Origin: JAGTVG01 sp963699805
Lineage (GTDB): Bacteria; Bacteroidota; Bacteroidia; Cytophagales; Cyclobacteriaceae
Reading direction: 5' to 3'
Length of the DNA: 64,000 nt
Assembly: GCA_963699805.1 (NCBI GenBank)
Contig: CAVOVH010000012.1
Coordinates: forward strand, 124,001 to 188,000
Position numbers and translations under genes: made by a program
The notes under the pieces: generated by a model
Seen by the model: the letters and a program-made list of their open reading frames with translations, nothing else
The model's database searches: none
Told to the model about the DNA's origin: nothing
In this document: positions 46,789 to 55,605 of the stretch, in pieces
How the letters are laid out: every line of letters starts with the position of its first letter
How positions within the stretch are numbered: the first letter of the stretch is position 1

Positions 46789-47094
46789 ACCTCTATTATG
46801 TTTTTAATGATACATGAATATAAAAAATTTCAGGTTTTGAAATGGGCAAAACGAGAAAAATACCAGTTTGCCAGGCATTAGAAAGCTAAAAAAACCCAAC
46901 CTTTATAATCAGTATTTTTTTATTTAACCAATGTAATGAAATCAAAATAAAAACCCTGGTTGGAGATATAAAATAAAACAGATATCTTGTGACAGGGCCA
47001 TGGTTTCAGGCCGAGATTAATCATCCTGATTTTTTTATATCATCTGGACAACTAATCCATCATGAAATTTTAAACATCCACAAAGGACAGTAAT
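46789..47094. other. Divergent intergenic region with candidate promoter
   Basis: No gene. TATCTTGT at 46983-46990, with TTGG at 46960-46963 (19-base spacing), is a moderate match to a Bacteroidota promoter and would give the GH9 gene a leader of about 100 bases. Confidence 0.35.
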
Positions 47095-49995
47095 ATGATG
47101 AAATCCCTGATTTTTATAATTATTCTTTTCATTGGTCTTTTTGGTTTTAAATCTGACCGAAAACCCATGCAAGCCAATTTCGAGCATTCCGCTGCCTACC
47201 GATGGCTGAACAAAAAGGTTCTGGAGAACAGGCTGCTTGATGATATGGAAAGTCTGGACCATTGGATCACCTTCACAAACGGTGCCCAGCAGGTGGTGGA
47301 TGCCCGTGTGGATGCACAGTCCACGGAAGTCAGCTTAAAGGTTACGGAAATGGTCCTCACCGGAGAAAAATCGAAAGATGGGGGTCAATCCCTCCGGATG
47401 CGAAACCCTACTAAATTGAATGTTCCCGGCCCAAAAAGTGGGCGGGGGTGGGGTACTACCGGGGTGAAAAGACAGTTTGATCAAGAGGATTGGACGGATT
47501 GGAACCGGATTTCGTTGTGGATCCATCCAGACAATCCGGGATTTTTTGTGAACTGGATTGAGCTCAGGATCTTCAATGATGGCATTGAAAAATTACCGGC
47601 AATTTTCGGGCAGGAAGGCGAGACCTCACTTATGCTGAGGAATCATGAATGGAACCATGTAGTATGGGAGATCAGCAATGTGGCACGTGATCAGGTCACC
47701 AGTCTGGAAATATCCTATTATCTGGCCGGCAATGAACCGGAGGCGACGGATACAGCTACTTATTACCTGGATCTGCTGGAACTTCAGAAAGTGGAGCCAG
47801 ATCATATCGAAGGCTGGGATGTATGGCCGGGAAGAATCTCCTATTCCCATACTGGTTATCAATCCGGGGCTATTAAAACGGCGATCGCGAACGGATTGAA
47901 TGCCCGTGAATTTCATGTGATCAATCAGGGGACGGGTGAAACCGTATTATCAAAATCCCTGGAATCCGTGAATACACATCTGGGGAATTACCAGGTGATG
48001 GATTTCACGGAAATCCGGGAAGCAGGAACCTACGTACTGGAGACGGGAACCATTCGGACAGAACCTTTCAGGATCGATCCCAATGTATGGAGAGAAACCA
48101 TCCTCAAGGCCTTGAATTTTTTCTATATGGAACGGTGCGGAACTGCCATTCCCGGTGTGCACTGGGTTTGTCACCGCGACTGGAGATGCCTCCATGACGA
48201 CCAGCAAATCGTCATCAACGGTGGATGGCACGATGCCGGTGATCTTACCCAGGGACTCAGTAATACCGGCGACGCGGTCTATTTCATGTTCAGCCTCGCC
48301 GAGCGAATGCAACAAAGGGGGGAAGACCCGGAACTTTATGCACGCCTGCTGGAGGAAGCAAAATGGGGGCTTGACTGGATCATGAAAACAAGCTTCCGGG
48401 ATGGATACCGGAATGGTGGGTCAGTAAGTACAAGAAGAACGAATGGCATCATCGGTGATTTTGATGATGTGATTGCCACGGCCCGCAACACACCGATGGA
48501 TCATTTTGTGGCTTCCGCAGCGGAGGCCATCGCCAGCAGGGTACTGAAGAGAGATCGACCGCGTCTGGCTTCCTATGCGCTGGAAATGGCCATTGAAGAT
48601 TGGGAATTCGCCGTGGAAGGCATGAAATCAGCAGAAATGAATACATCCGGGTCGATATTTCGGGGTAATTTTGATTCCGACAATGTGGTACATGAGGCAC
48701 CGGCTGCCGGAGTGGTGGCTTCGGTGGATCTCTGGAAGGCAACGGGCGATCCACAATACGTTGAAAAAGCCGTCGAATGGGCTGAAGTGATCGTCAATTC
48801 CCAGCAGAAGTCAAAACCAGACTGGGACATCCCGTTAACCGGTTTCTTTTACACAGGTCCTGACCGGAAACGGATTTTACATTATGTTCATAAAGGCAGG
48901 GAGCATGCACCCATTCAGGCGCTCAACATGCTCTGTGAAGCTTTTCCTGACCATCCCGATTGGATGAAATGGTATTCCACCATCACCCTGCATTCCAAAT
49001 ATCTGCAGACGATTGCCAATTATACAAATCCTTATGGTGTCTTCCCTGCTTCCATCTACAACGACCAGGAATACCTGGGGGCACCTGAGAGCAGGCATGA
49101 ATCATTTCGAAAACAGGTTCTCGAGGGAATTCCACTGGGAAAGGATCACTATCTCCGGTTATTCCCGGTATGGATGGATTACCGGGGACACTTCGGTACC
49201 ATCCTGTCGCAGGCGCAGGCCAATGCCTGGGCCGCTCACCTGAGAAATGATCCGGAATCGCTCAGTTTATCCCAGCACCAGCTGGAATGGGTGATTGGCC
49301 GTAATCCCTTTTCACAAAGCACCATGTGGGGAGAAGGGTACGATTTCCCCCCCCTGTATTCTGTTATGTCTGGTGACATGGTGGGAGGATTGCCTGTAGG
49401 CATCCAGACCAGGGGAGAAAATGATGTGCCTTACTGGCCTGTACAGAATTCCTGGACCTATAAAGAGATCTGGGTATACCCGGTGATACGATGGATCGGG
49501 TTGATGCGGGATCTGGCAGGCCCAGCCCTTGTCGAAGGGAATACCGGATCAATGATAGAATTTGTCGATATCATTTCCGGTCAGAAAATGGTGATCCAAC
49601 CTGACCAAACATCCGGTAGCTTCCGGGCGATGATCCCGGAAGGCCGTTACAGGATAACATGTAATAATGAATCCATAATACGGAATTTCCTTCCGGGAGG
49701 TACCTATTACCTGGATCTCAGCTCCGGCCAGGTAATGGACTTTGAATTGTCACTGGCTTTAACTGGAAAAGAAGAGATCAGGATCCAAGTGAATGTTCAT
49801 GGCAGTGGGAATCATACACTTGATATCCGAGCTGAAAATCTCAGCATCAAAGGAATCCATAAAGTATTAAGTCTGAATTCCGGAAATTCGGTGATATTTG
49901 AATGGCGTGGAAGGATTATAAACCCTGAATTACCATGGGTTGCGGTTGTAATTCCGGATGGTGACCTTTCGACCAAAAAAGAACTAATGGAGTAA
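47095..49995 (+). CDS. Glycoside hydrolase family 9 enzyme, multidomain
   Basis: A 966-residue exported protein with an N-terminal hydrophobic signal. A jelly-roll carbohydrate-binding-like region spans about 45-235 (RISLWIHPDNPGFFVNW), an N-terminal cellulase Ig-like domain about 245-325, and the GH9 alpha/alpha barrel about 330-810. The catalytic Asp pair is in GGWHDAGDL (D380, D383). QLEWVIGRNPFSQSTMWGEG is the conserved late GH9 block, and a Glu near its end is the acid. About 150 C-terminal residues form an extra beta-domain. GH9 enzymes cut cellulose, xyloglucan or glucosamine oligomers. The next gene begins about 30 bases later, so the two are likely co-transcribed. Confidence 0.92.
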   Translation: MMKSLIFIIILFIGLFGFKSDRKPMQANFEHSAAYRWLNKKVLENRLLDDMESLDHWITFTNGAQQVVDARVDAQSTEVSLKVTEMVLTGEKSKDGGQSLRMRNPTKLNVPGPKSGRGWGTTGVKRQFDQEDWTDWNRISLWIHPDNPGFFVNWIELRIFNDGIEKLPAIFGQEGETSLMLRNHEWNHVVWEISNVARDQVTSLEISYYLAGNEPEATDTATYYLDLLELQKVEPDHIEGWDVWPGRISYSHTGYQSGAIKTAIANGLNAREFHVINQGTGETVLSKSLESVNTHLGNYQVMDFTEIREAGTYVLETGTIRTEPFRIDPNVWRETILKALNFFYMERCGTAIPGVHWVCHRDWRCLHDDQQIVINGGWHDAGDLTQGLSNTGDAVYFMFSLAERMQQRGEDPELYARLLEEAKWGLDWIMKTSFRDGYRNGGSVSTRRTNGIIGDFDDVIATARNTPMDHFVASAAEAIASRVLKRDRPRLASYALEMAIEDWEFAVEGMKSAEMNTSGSIFRGNFDSDNVVHEAPAAGVVASVDLWKATGDPQYVEKAVEWAEVIVNSQQKSKPDWDIPLTGFFYTGPDRKRILHYVHKGREHAPIQALNMLCEAFPDHPDWMKWYSTITLHSKYLQTIANYTNPYGVFPASIYNDQEYLGAPESRHESFRKQVLEGIPLGKDHYLRLFPVWMDYRGHFGTILSQAQANAWAAHLRNDPESLSLSQHQLEWVIGRNPFSQSTMWGEGYDFPPLYSVMSGDMVGGLPVGIQTRGENDVPYWPVQNSWTYKEIWVYPVIRWIGLMRDLAGPALVEGNTGSMIEFVDIISGQKMVIQPDQTSGSFRAMIPEGRYRITCNNESIIRNFLPGGTYYLDLSSGQVMDFELSLALTGKEEIRIQVNVHGSGNHTLDIRAENLSIKGIHKVLSLNSGNSVIFEWRGRIINPELPWVAVVIPDGDLSTKKELME

Positions 49996-50027
49996 GCTTG
50001 AAATGCCGGGATATTCTGCTGCATAAT

Positions 50028-52313
50028 ATGCCGAAATATATTAAAAATTTCCCTTTCTTTATTTTGCCGCTGATCGTGGCTTTCTACTGGTCAGGCTGCA
50101 GACTTACCCCAGGTGAAGGGATCCTGTATCTGGATAATGGAAAATTAAGGTTGGGATTTGACGCCAGGAATGGTGCACTGATTGAAATGAAAGACCTCAT
50201 CCATTCCATCGATTATATAGAGGCAAGTCAGATTACGGGACCACCCTGGGGGATACGCTTCTTACATGCGGGTGAGATCACCCTCCTGGATCCTTCCATC
50301 CCATCTGTTTTTTCCTTTATCAGACCGGATAAAAATACCCTGGTTTTAACCTGGGGGGATTTTGCCAGCCTGAATAACAAACAATTCCGGATCACTGTTT
50401 TGATCAAACTTGATGAGGACCAGTTCCTGTCTTCTTGGAAAATAATGGTACAGGGATTGTCAGGGGAACCGATTCATGAAGTCGTATTTCCTGATATTAA
50501 GGGTCTGAAAGACCTGGGGGAAGAAAATCTCGCCGTCCCATTCTGGATGGGACAGCAACTTAAGCTTCCCAGAAAACATCTGGTTGCGATGCAGGGCGCC
50601 GAAAAAAAATATGAATGGGATTATCCGGGTCAGCTTTCAATGCAATGCCTCTCATTGTACAAAGCAGAGAAAGGTGGTTTTTACGCCGCCTGTAACGACA
50701 CTTTGGCTTATAGAAAAAGTTTTTCAGTATCACTTGATTCATTGAATTTTCTAAATTTTCAAATGCATAATTTCCCGGCCCTTGATCCGGAATCAGGTGC
50801 TTATACTCCTCCTTATGAAGCGATCATCGGATCATTCAAAGGGGATTGGATAACGGTTGCGGAAATGTATCGTGATTGGGCAATCCGGCAGAAATGGTGT
50901 GCTGAAAGCAGGTTTAAAAACCACCTGAACCCCGGATGGCTGGACAGTACGGCTTTGTGGATCTGGAACAGGGGTGAATCAAAATATGTTCTGGGACCTG
51001 CTTCTGATCTGAAACAGCGGCTTGACCTGCCTGTCAATGTGTTCTGGCACTGGTGGCACGGCTGTGCCTACGATGTGGGTTTCCCTGAGTATTTTCCACC
51101 CAGGGAAGGAGAAGAATCTTTTATTGCTGCCGTATCCGGAGCCAGGCAGAAAGGCATCCGGTCGATCGTATATATGAATGTACTGCAATGGGGGACTTCT
51201 ACTGAAAGCTGGACAGAAGATAATGCCGCCAGATATGCCGTCAGGGATATTAACGGGGCATTAAGATCACATGTTTATAATCTTTTTACCGGCAAATCCC
51301 TCACCAATATGTGCATTGCCACTCCGTTCTGGAAGGATAAGTATGCTTCGTTGGGCAGAAAAGCAATTCAGGGATACGGATTGAATGGCATATATATGGA
51401 CCAGGCCTGCCTGTCCAGAATGTGTTATGACAGGAATCACCCCCACGATACCGGAGGCGGAAATTACTGGGTAGATCATTTCGGACAGCTCACCGCACTG
51501 ATCCGCCGAGAGATACCAGAGGAGGATCAACCGGTCCTGACGGGCGAGGGTGGTGGGGAAGCCTGGATCCCTTATCTCGATGCCTTTTTAACTTTGCAGG
51601 TCAGTAAGGAAAGATATGCAGGTCCGGGAGGCTGGGAAACCATTCCGATGTTCCAGGCTGTCTATCATCAGTATGCAGTATCCTATGGCAATTATTCTTC
51701 CCTGCTTTCACCTCCTTATGATGAACTTTGGCCGGAGGAATACGCACCTGATGAACCACTGAAGCTTTTGGATGAAAACTTCAATGAACAATTCCTGATG
51801 GAACAGGCACGATCTTTTGTCTGGGGCATGCAACCCGCCATTGCCAACTACATGCCATTCCTGGCTAAAGAGAGAAAAGATGAAATCGAATACCTCATAA
51901 ACCTGGCTAAAATCAGGTATAAAGGATTGAAATATTTGTTATATGGCAAGTTTTTGAGATCGCCGATCCTAGAAATCCCTGAGAAGGAAATACAGATCTC
52001 CCGATTATCGATCTATGCTGGCAGAGGGGAAGACAATGTTACCTCCTTCCAGGGAAGGTACCCATTGATCCATTATGGTACCTGGCAATCAGCGGACAAA
52101 AACATCGGCATTGCACTGGCAAGCATCAGCCCGGATCCTTTTCCGGTCAATATCCATTTCTCTGCCAGAGATTATGATCTCCCTGCCGCAGGGAATACCT
52201 ATGTAACCGATGTTGATGGGAAAAGATGGCTGACTTCCTATTCGGACGGGAAAATAGAATTGCATTTCAGGCTCCCTCCAAAGGGTATTGCTTTGGTGGA
52301 AATTACTCCGTAG
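50028..52313 (+). CDS. DUF6259-like TIM-barrel lipoprotein
   Basis: From the ATG at 50028 the product is 761 residues; the TTG at 49998 would leave the signal peptide internal. Lipoprotein signal FYWSGC (Cys24). An N-terminal beta-sandwich (LYLDNGKLRLGFDARNGAL) is followed by a TIM-barrel-like region (LPVNVFWHWWHGCAYDVGF, IYMDQACLSRMCYD, VLTGEGGGEAW) with a candidate nucleophile Asp in NGIYMDQ and acidic residue in GEGGGE. This fits DUF6259 proteins, distant relatives of alpha-galactosidase-like glycosidases. Substrate unknown. It follows the GH9 gene closely, so the two may act on the same polymer. Confidence 0.82.
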   Translation: MPKYIKNFPFFILPLIVAFYWSGCRLTPGEGILYLDNGKLRLGFDARNGALIEMKDLIHSIDYIEASQITGPPWGIRFLHAGEITLLDPSIPSVFSFIRPDKNTLVLTWGDFASLNNKQFRITVLIKLDEDQFLSSWKIMVQGLSGEPIHEVVFPDIKGLKDLGEENLAVPFWMGQQLKLPRKHLVAMQGAEKKYEWDYPGQLSMQCLSLYKAEKGGFYAACNDTLAYRKSFSVSLDSLNFLNFQMHNFPALDPESGAYTPPYEAIIGSFKGDWITVAEMYRDWAIRQKWCAESRFKNHLNPGWLDSTALWIWNRGESKYVLGPASDLKQRLDLPVNVFWHWWHGCAYDVGFPEYFPPREGEESFIAAVSGARQKGIRSIVYMNVLQWGTSTESWTEDNAARYAVRDINGALRSHVYNLFTGKSLTNMCIATPFWKDKYASLGRKAIQGYGLNGIYMDQACLSRMCYDRNHPHDTGGGNYWVDHFGQLTALIRREIPEEDQPVLTGEGGGEAWIPYLDAFLTLQVSKERYAGPGGWETIPMFQAVYHQYAVSYGNYSSLLSPPYDELWPEEYAPDEPLKLLDENFNEQFLMEQARSFVWGMQPAIANYMPFLAKERKDEIEYLINLAKIRYKGLKYLLYGKFLRSPILEIPEKEIQISRLSIYAGRGEDNVTSFQGRYPLIHYGTWQSADKNIGIALASISPDPFPVNIHFSARDYDLPAAGNTYVTDVDGKRWLTSYSDGKIELHFRLPPKGIALVEITP

Positions 52314-52360
52314 TCATTCCGGCAACCATGCGGCCAGCAAGCAGTTTTTTGGTTAAATCG

Positions 52361-53638
52361 TCATTTAAGCCACCTATCGAACCAATCGAAGGCATCCTGC
52401 TGCATGCTGGCATCGAACTTATGATCCCCTGGATAAAATCCACCACGGTAATGATCCGGCACACCTGCTTTTCGGAAAATTTCCTGCAATATTTTATCCG
52501 CTTTTTCCATTTCCGGGAGCGTATACAGACCATCCTGGCTGTTATTCAGGGTCATGGTTGGCAAGGGAACCCGTAATCCAAGGATCTCAGGAAAATCGAG
52601 GTATTTGGGCAATAGTGGTGTATACGTCATCCAGGTATGTGTATAAGCTTTATTAAGCAAAAAATCACTCCAGGTAGTCATGAATCCAACACAGACCGCA
52701 CAACGAACGCGGTGATCCGTTCCCCCCAGGTAAACCGTGCGCAGGCCGCCACCGGAAAGTCCGGCACAGCCTATCCGGTCCTTATCGACCTCCTCGCGGG
52801 CGATCAATACATCGAGCGCACGTTGATCCTCAGCAAGAAAAACTCCAGGCCAGGTGGTTCCAGCACAGAATAACGATTTGGCCATAATATGTTCATGCTC
52901 GCTGGCCCACTGGTTGTACACCTCTATGTTTTCAACCCTTTCCGGATCTTTATCGGTTTTTCCATGCGTAGAACTGCCTCCCCATGGGATCTCTGTCATC
53001 TCTTCAAAACGTACGCGCCTGCTTGCAAATGTAAAGGCATCATGGACCAGGACTACGTATCCGCGCCTGGCAACCTCGTTGGCCCAGGCATGACCTTCGT
53101 AGTATTGCTTCTGATGTTCCACCATCATGGGGTGCATCGGATCGGAGGTCCTGGTGATTTTACGTTTGCCAAAATATTTATTGCCTCCATGGTCATGCAG
53201 GCCGAGGATGGCAGGTAAAGGGCCTTTGAAATTCAAGGGTTTGAGTAAGATGGCTTCTGTTCGGTGACCGTAGGGTAACTGCCAGCTGAGTTCCTCAATC
53301 TCAAGTCCATCATATTCGTATTTCTTTTCAACTTTTACCTGAGGGGTACTTCCAACGTCCGGGGAGGCAATCAATTCCCTGGCTTTTTCAATGGCCCTGG
53401 TCTTCCAGGGATCCAGATCGGTCCACTCTTTTTTGCGGAAAGATAATGAGGGAGGATCTCCCACAAGTCCATCCGCCCAGGTCCCATAACTGCCTATGAT
53501 GCTTTTCACTTGTTCCTTTTTTGAATCAAAAGGTATCCGATTTGTCGGGGAATTCGCATTTCCCTGGATATAACCTGGCAACACAGACAGGCTACCCAAT
53601 ACAGCAGTTGATTTCAGAAAATTCCTGCGGGATGTCAT
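52361..53638 (-). CDS. TAT-exported alpha/beta hydrolase (acetyl-xylan-esterase/abhydrolase-7 like)
   Basis: A 425-residue protein. The TAT signal is MTSRRNFLKSTAVLGSLSVL. The fold is alpha/beta hydrolase: oxyanion region GLHDHGGNK, nucleophile Ser in GCAGLSGGGLRTVYL, an Asp in LNNSQDGLYT and His in YPGDHKFDAS. RTEAILLKPLNFKGPLPAI is typical of the abhydrolase-7/acetyl xylan esterase group. It converges on the DUF6259-like gene, with 47 bases between the ends. Probable deacetylation or other ester cleavage of a glycan outside the cytoplasm. Confidence 0.9.
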   Translation of the reverse strand: MTSRRNFLKSTAVLGSLSVLPGYIQGNANSPTNRIPFDSKKEQVKSIIGSYGTWADGLVGDPPSLSFRKKEWTDLDPWKTRAIEKARELIASPDVGSTPQVKVEKKYEYDGLEIEELSWQLPYGHRTEAILLKPLNFKGPLPAILGLHDHGGNKYFGKRKITRTSDPMHPMMVEHQKQYYEGHAWANEVARRGYVVLVHDAFTFASRRVRFEEMTEIPWGGSSTHGKTDKDPERVENIEVYNQWASEHEHIMAKSLFCAGTTWPGVFLAEDQRALDVLIAREEVDKDRIGCAGLSGGGLRTVYLGGTDHRVRCAVCVGFMTTWSDFLLNKAYTHTWMTYTPLLPKYLDFPEILGLRVPLPTMTLNNSQDGLYTLPEMEKADKILQEIFRKAGVPDHYRGGFYPGDHKFDASMQQDAFDWFDRWLK

Positions 53639-53696
53639 GGCATTGATTTTTGTTTATAAATATATAAAAACTGTGATTTTACTGTTTTACCAGATC

Positions 53697-55538
53697 CTAT
53701 TCCTTCCCATGCTTACTCGTTTCCCTTTCCTCCCAGCCACTTCTGCCTTCATCCATGAATATTTCAACCACTGTTTTTGAAACCCGGTCATCCACTTCCT
53801 CCACCAGCTGAATCCGTAAGGGATTTTTCAGTCGTCGCTCCCACTCGAGTACCGGAGCATATGGTTCATTGCCTTTATCAATTTCATAGATAAGATAGGC
53901 CCATTTTTCTGAAAAAACACTTCCCTTTAAAGCAGGAACCACCTGTTGCATGTTGGACGACAAGAAAGGATGGGAAAGCCCACGGGCCCAATAGATCCAT
54001 GGCCCCCCGGTAATATAGAAAAACGGATTCAGAAGCCGGGTTCTGGATTCAATCCCTGCATTTGAATAATCCAGTTGTATTCCAGCGAATCCTATCCCAG
54101 TCTCCTTATTAAAGAAGGTGATCCATGGAATATCGGCTTCCATCTTTATGTCCGTCAGGTCCGGCATGGTACTGACATTGTAGGTGATGATCGAATCTCT
54201 TAAAATATCATACCACGCGGCAAAGGTCATTAATTCACGTTTAAAGACAATTTCCGCGTTACGCAAGGCCAGGCACTGTACCGTTTCATTGATCCGCATG
54301 CATGTGGAGCTTATAAAATAGGGCATCCCCGGATAAAATTCATACCGTACCGAAGCATCCACTTCGGGTACTCCCCTCAGATGATCCCACATTTCGTTGG
54401 TCGCTATCACGGGTCCGGTCACGGAGCTGGTATGGGCCGGCGGTTTCCAGTCAGCCGTATGCGTCCATGCCCTTGGTGGCACATAAATCCCGGGATTCCA
54501 ATGAATGGCCCCATTCGTTTCCATCCGATGGAACAAGGGATCCTCCTGCATGCTTTTTAATGCGATCTGGTCCAGATGACCTGATTCAGGATGTAATACA
54601 ACAGAAATCCGGTTATTCTCAATATACAAACCGGGCTGCTCTCCCTGAACCCTCAAATCAGTCTCATACAATTTGGCCAGGGCATCCTCATTGCCATAAT
54701 AGACTAAAAATACCTGGCTTGATCTTGCAGGAACATGGGCCAGAAAGGCGACCCGTGCTGTGATGGTCGGCATCCACAATGGTACTTCCCGGGTGGGTAC
54801 GCCATTCTCATCCGGGGCCAGATCATCCTCCTCCAGAAATTTCTGGATATCATATACCTGGGATACTACCTCTTGCAGTTCATGTGTTCTTTGATCCACA
54901 GCCACCACCCTGATCTCCCGGGTCAGATGCTGTGCTTCATCAGGATAAAAAGCCAGGAGTACTTCCACGGGTTCATCAGACCGGTCGATCCCGGCCGTTT
55001 CGCTGACCACTACCGATTTATATTTGGGCCAAGCCTGATCGAAGACTTTTACACCCGATGGTGCAGTCACTTGTTTTTCGGCGGATAATACAACATCCTC
55101 CTTTGATGCATGTACCGATTTTTTCATCCGGACAGATAAACGGATCGAGTAAGTCTGATCAGGTTGCCATTTTACCCAGCCGATCACATGCGGATTTTTA
55201 TAATAGGTCCCATCCTGTGACATGCTGTATCCAGATGGCGGACGTTCGGATAATGGTGGTTTGCTCAGATCCTCTATCTCATCCTCACGCCTGATTTCAG
55301 TAGCCCGAAGTACCTTGCCGTCCACTGCGGCTTCCACTTCGATGATCGAAGATTCCGGTAATTCGAGTTCTGCTTTGAAGTGATAAAAAGGGATCCCTGG
55401 GGATGGGTAATCCAATTCAATTGCCCTGATGATCAGCTCCTGACCACTTTTTGACCTTTGAGCAGAAAGAGATTGATAAGTAAAGAGGTAAAAGAAAATT
55501 ATCAGGATGGTCCTGACTCCCATGCCTGATCTGTTCAT
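53697..55538 (-). CDS. Exported protein of unknown function (622-residue frame)
   Basis: I do not recognise this protein. From the ATG at 55538 it has 613 residues (an ATG at 55565 adds nine more). A signal peptide is clear (RTILIIFFYLFTYQSLSA). The first 270 residues look like beta-sandwich repeats (IIEVEAAVDGKVLRATEI; EPVEVLLAFYPDEAQ), with a stretch resembling extracellular glycan-binding modules; the second half (NNRISVVLHPESGHLDQIAL, RYEFYPGMPYFISSTCMRI, WIYWARGLSHPFL) resembles polysaccharide-lyase or mutarotase-type supersandwiches in texture only. No catalytic residues can be assigned. It lies 67 bases downstream of the next unknown gene on the same strand, so they are probably an operon. 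Confidence 0.75.
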   Translation of the reverse strand: MNRSGMGVRTILIIFFYLFTYQSLSAQRSKSGQELIIRAIELDYPSPGIPFYHFKAELELPESSIIEVEAAVDGKVLRATEIRREDEIEDLSKPPLSERPPSGYSMSQDGTYYKNPHVIGWVKWQPDQTYSIRLSVRMKKSVHASKEDVVLSAEKQVTAPSGVKVFDQAWPKYKSVVVSETAGIDRSDEPVEVLLAFYPDEAQHLTREIRVVAVDQRTHELQEVVSQVYDIQKFLEEDDLAPDENGVPTREVPLWMPTITARVAFLAHVPARSSQVFLVYYGNEDALAKLYETDLRVQGEQPGLYIENNRISVVLHPESGHLDQIALKSMQEDPLFHRMETNGAIHWNPGIYVPPRAWTHTADWKPPAHTSSVTGPVIATNEMWDHLRGVPEVDASVRYEFYPGMPYFISSTCMRINETVQCLALRNAEIVFKRELMTFAAWYDILRDSIITYNVSTMPDLTDIKMEADIPWITFFNKETGIGFAGIQLDYSNAGIESRTRLLNPFFYITGGPWIYWARGLSHPFLSSNMQQVVPALKGSVFSEKWAYLIYEIDKGNEPYAPVLEWERRLKNPLRIQLVEEVDDRVSKTVVEIFMDEGRSGWEERETSKHGKE

Positions 55539-55605
55539 GATGCTTGAATTATTGAAAAGTGCCATTTGTGAAATTTTTATACTACTTGTCCTTGATTACA
55601 AAAAA

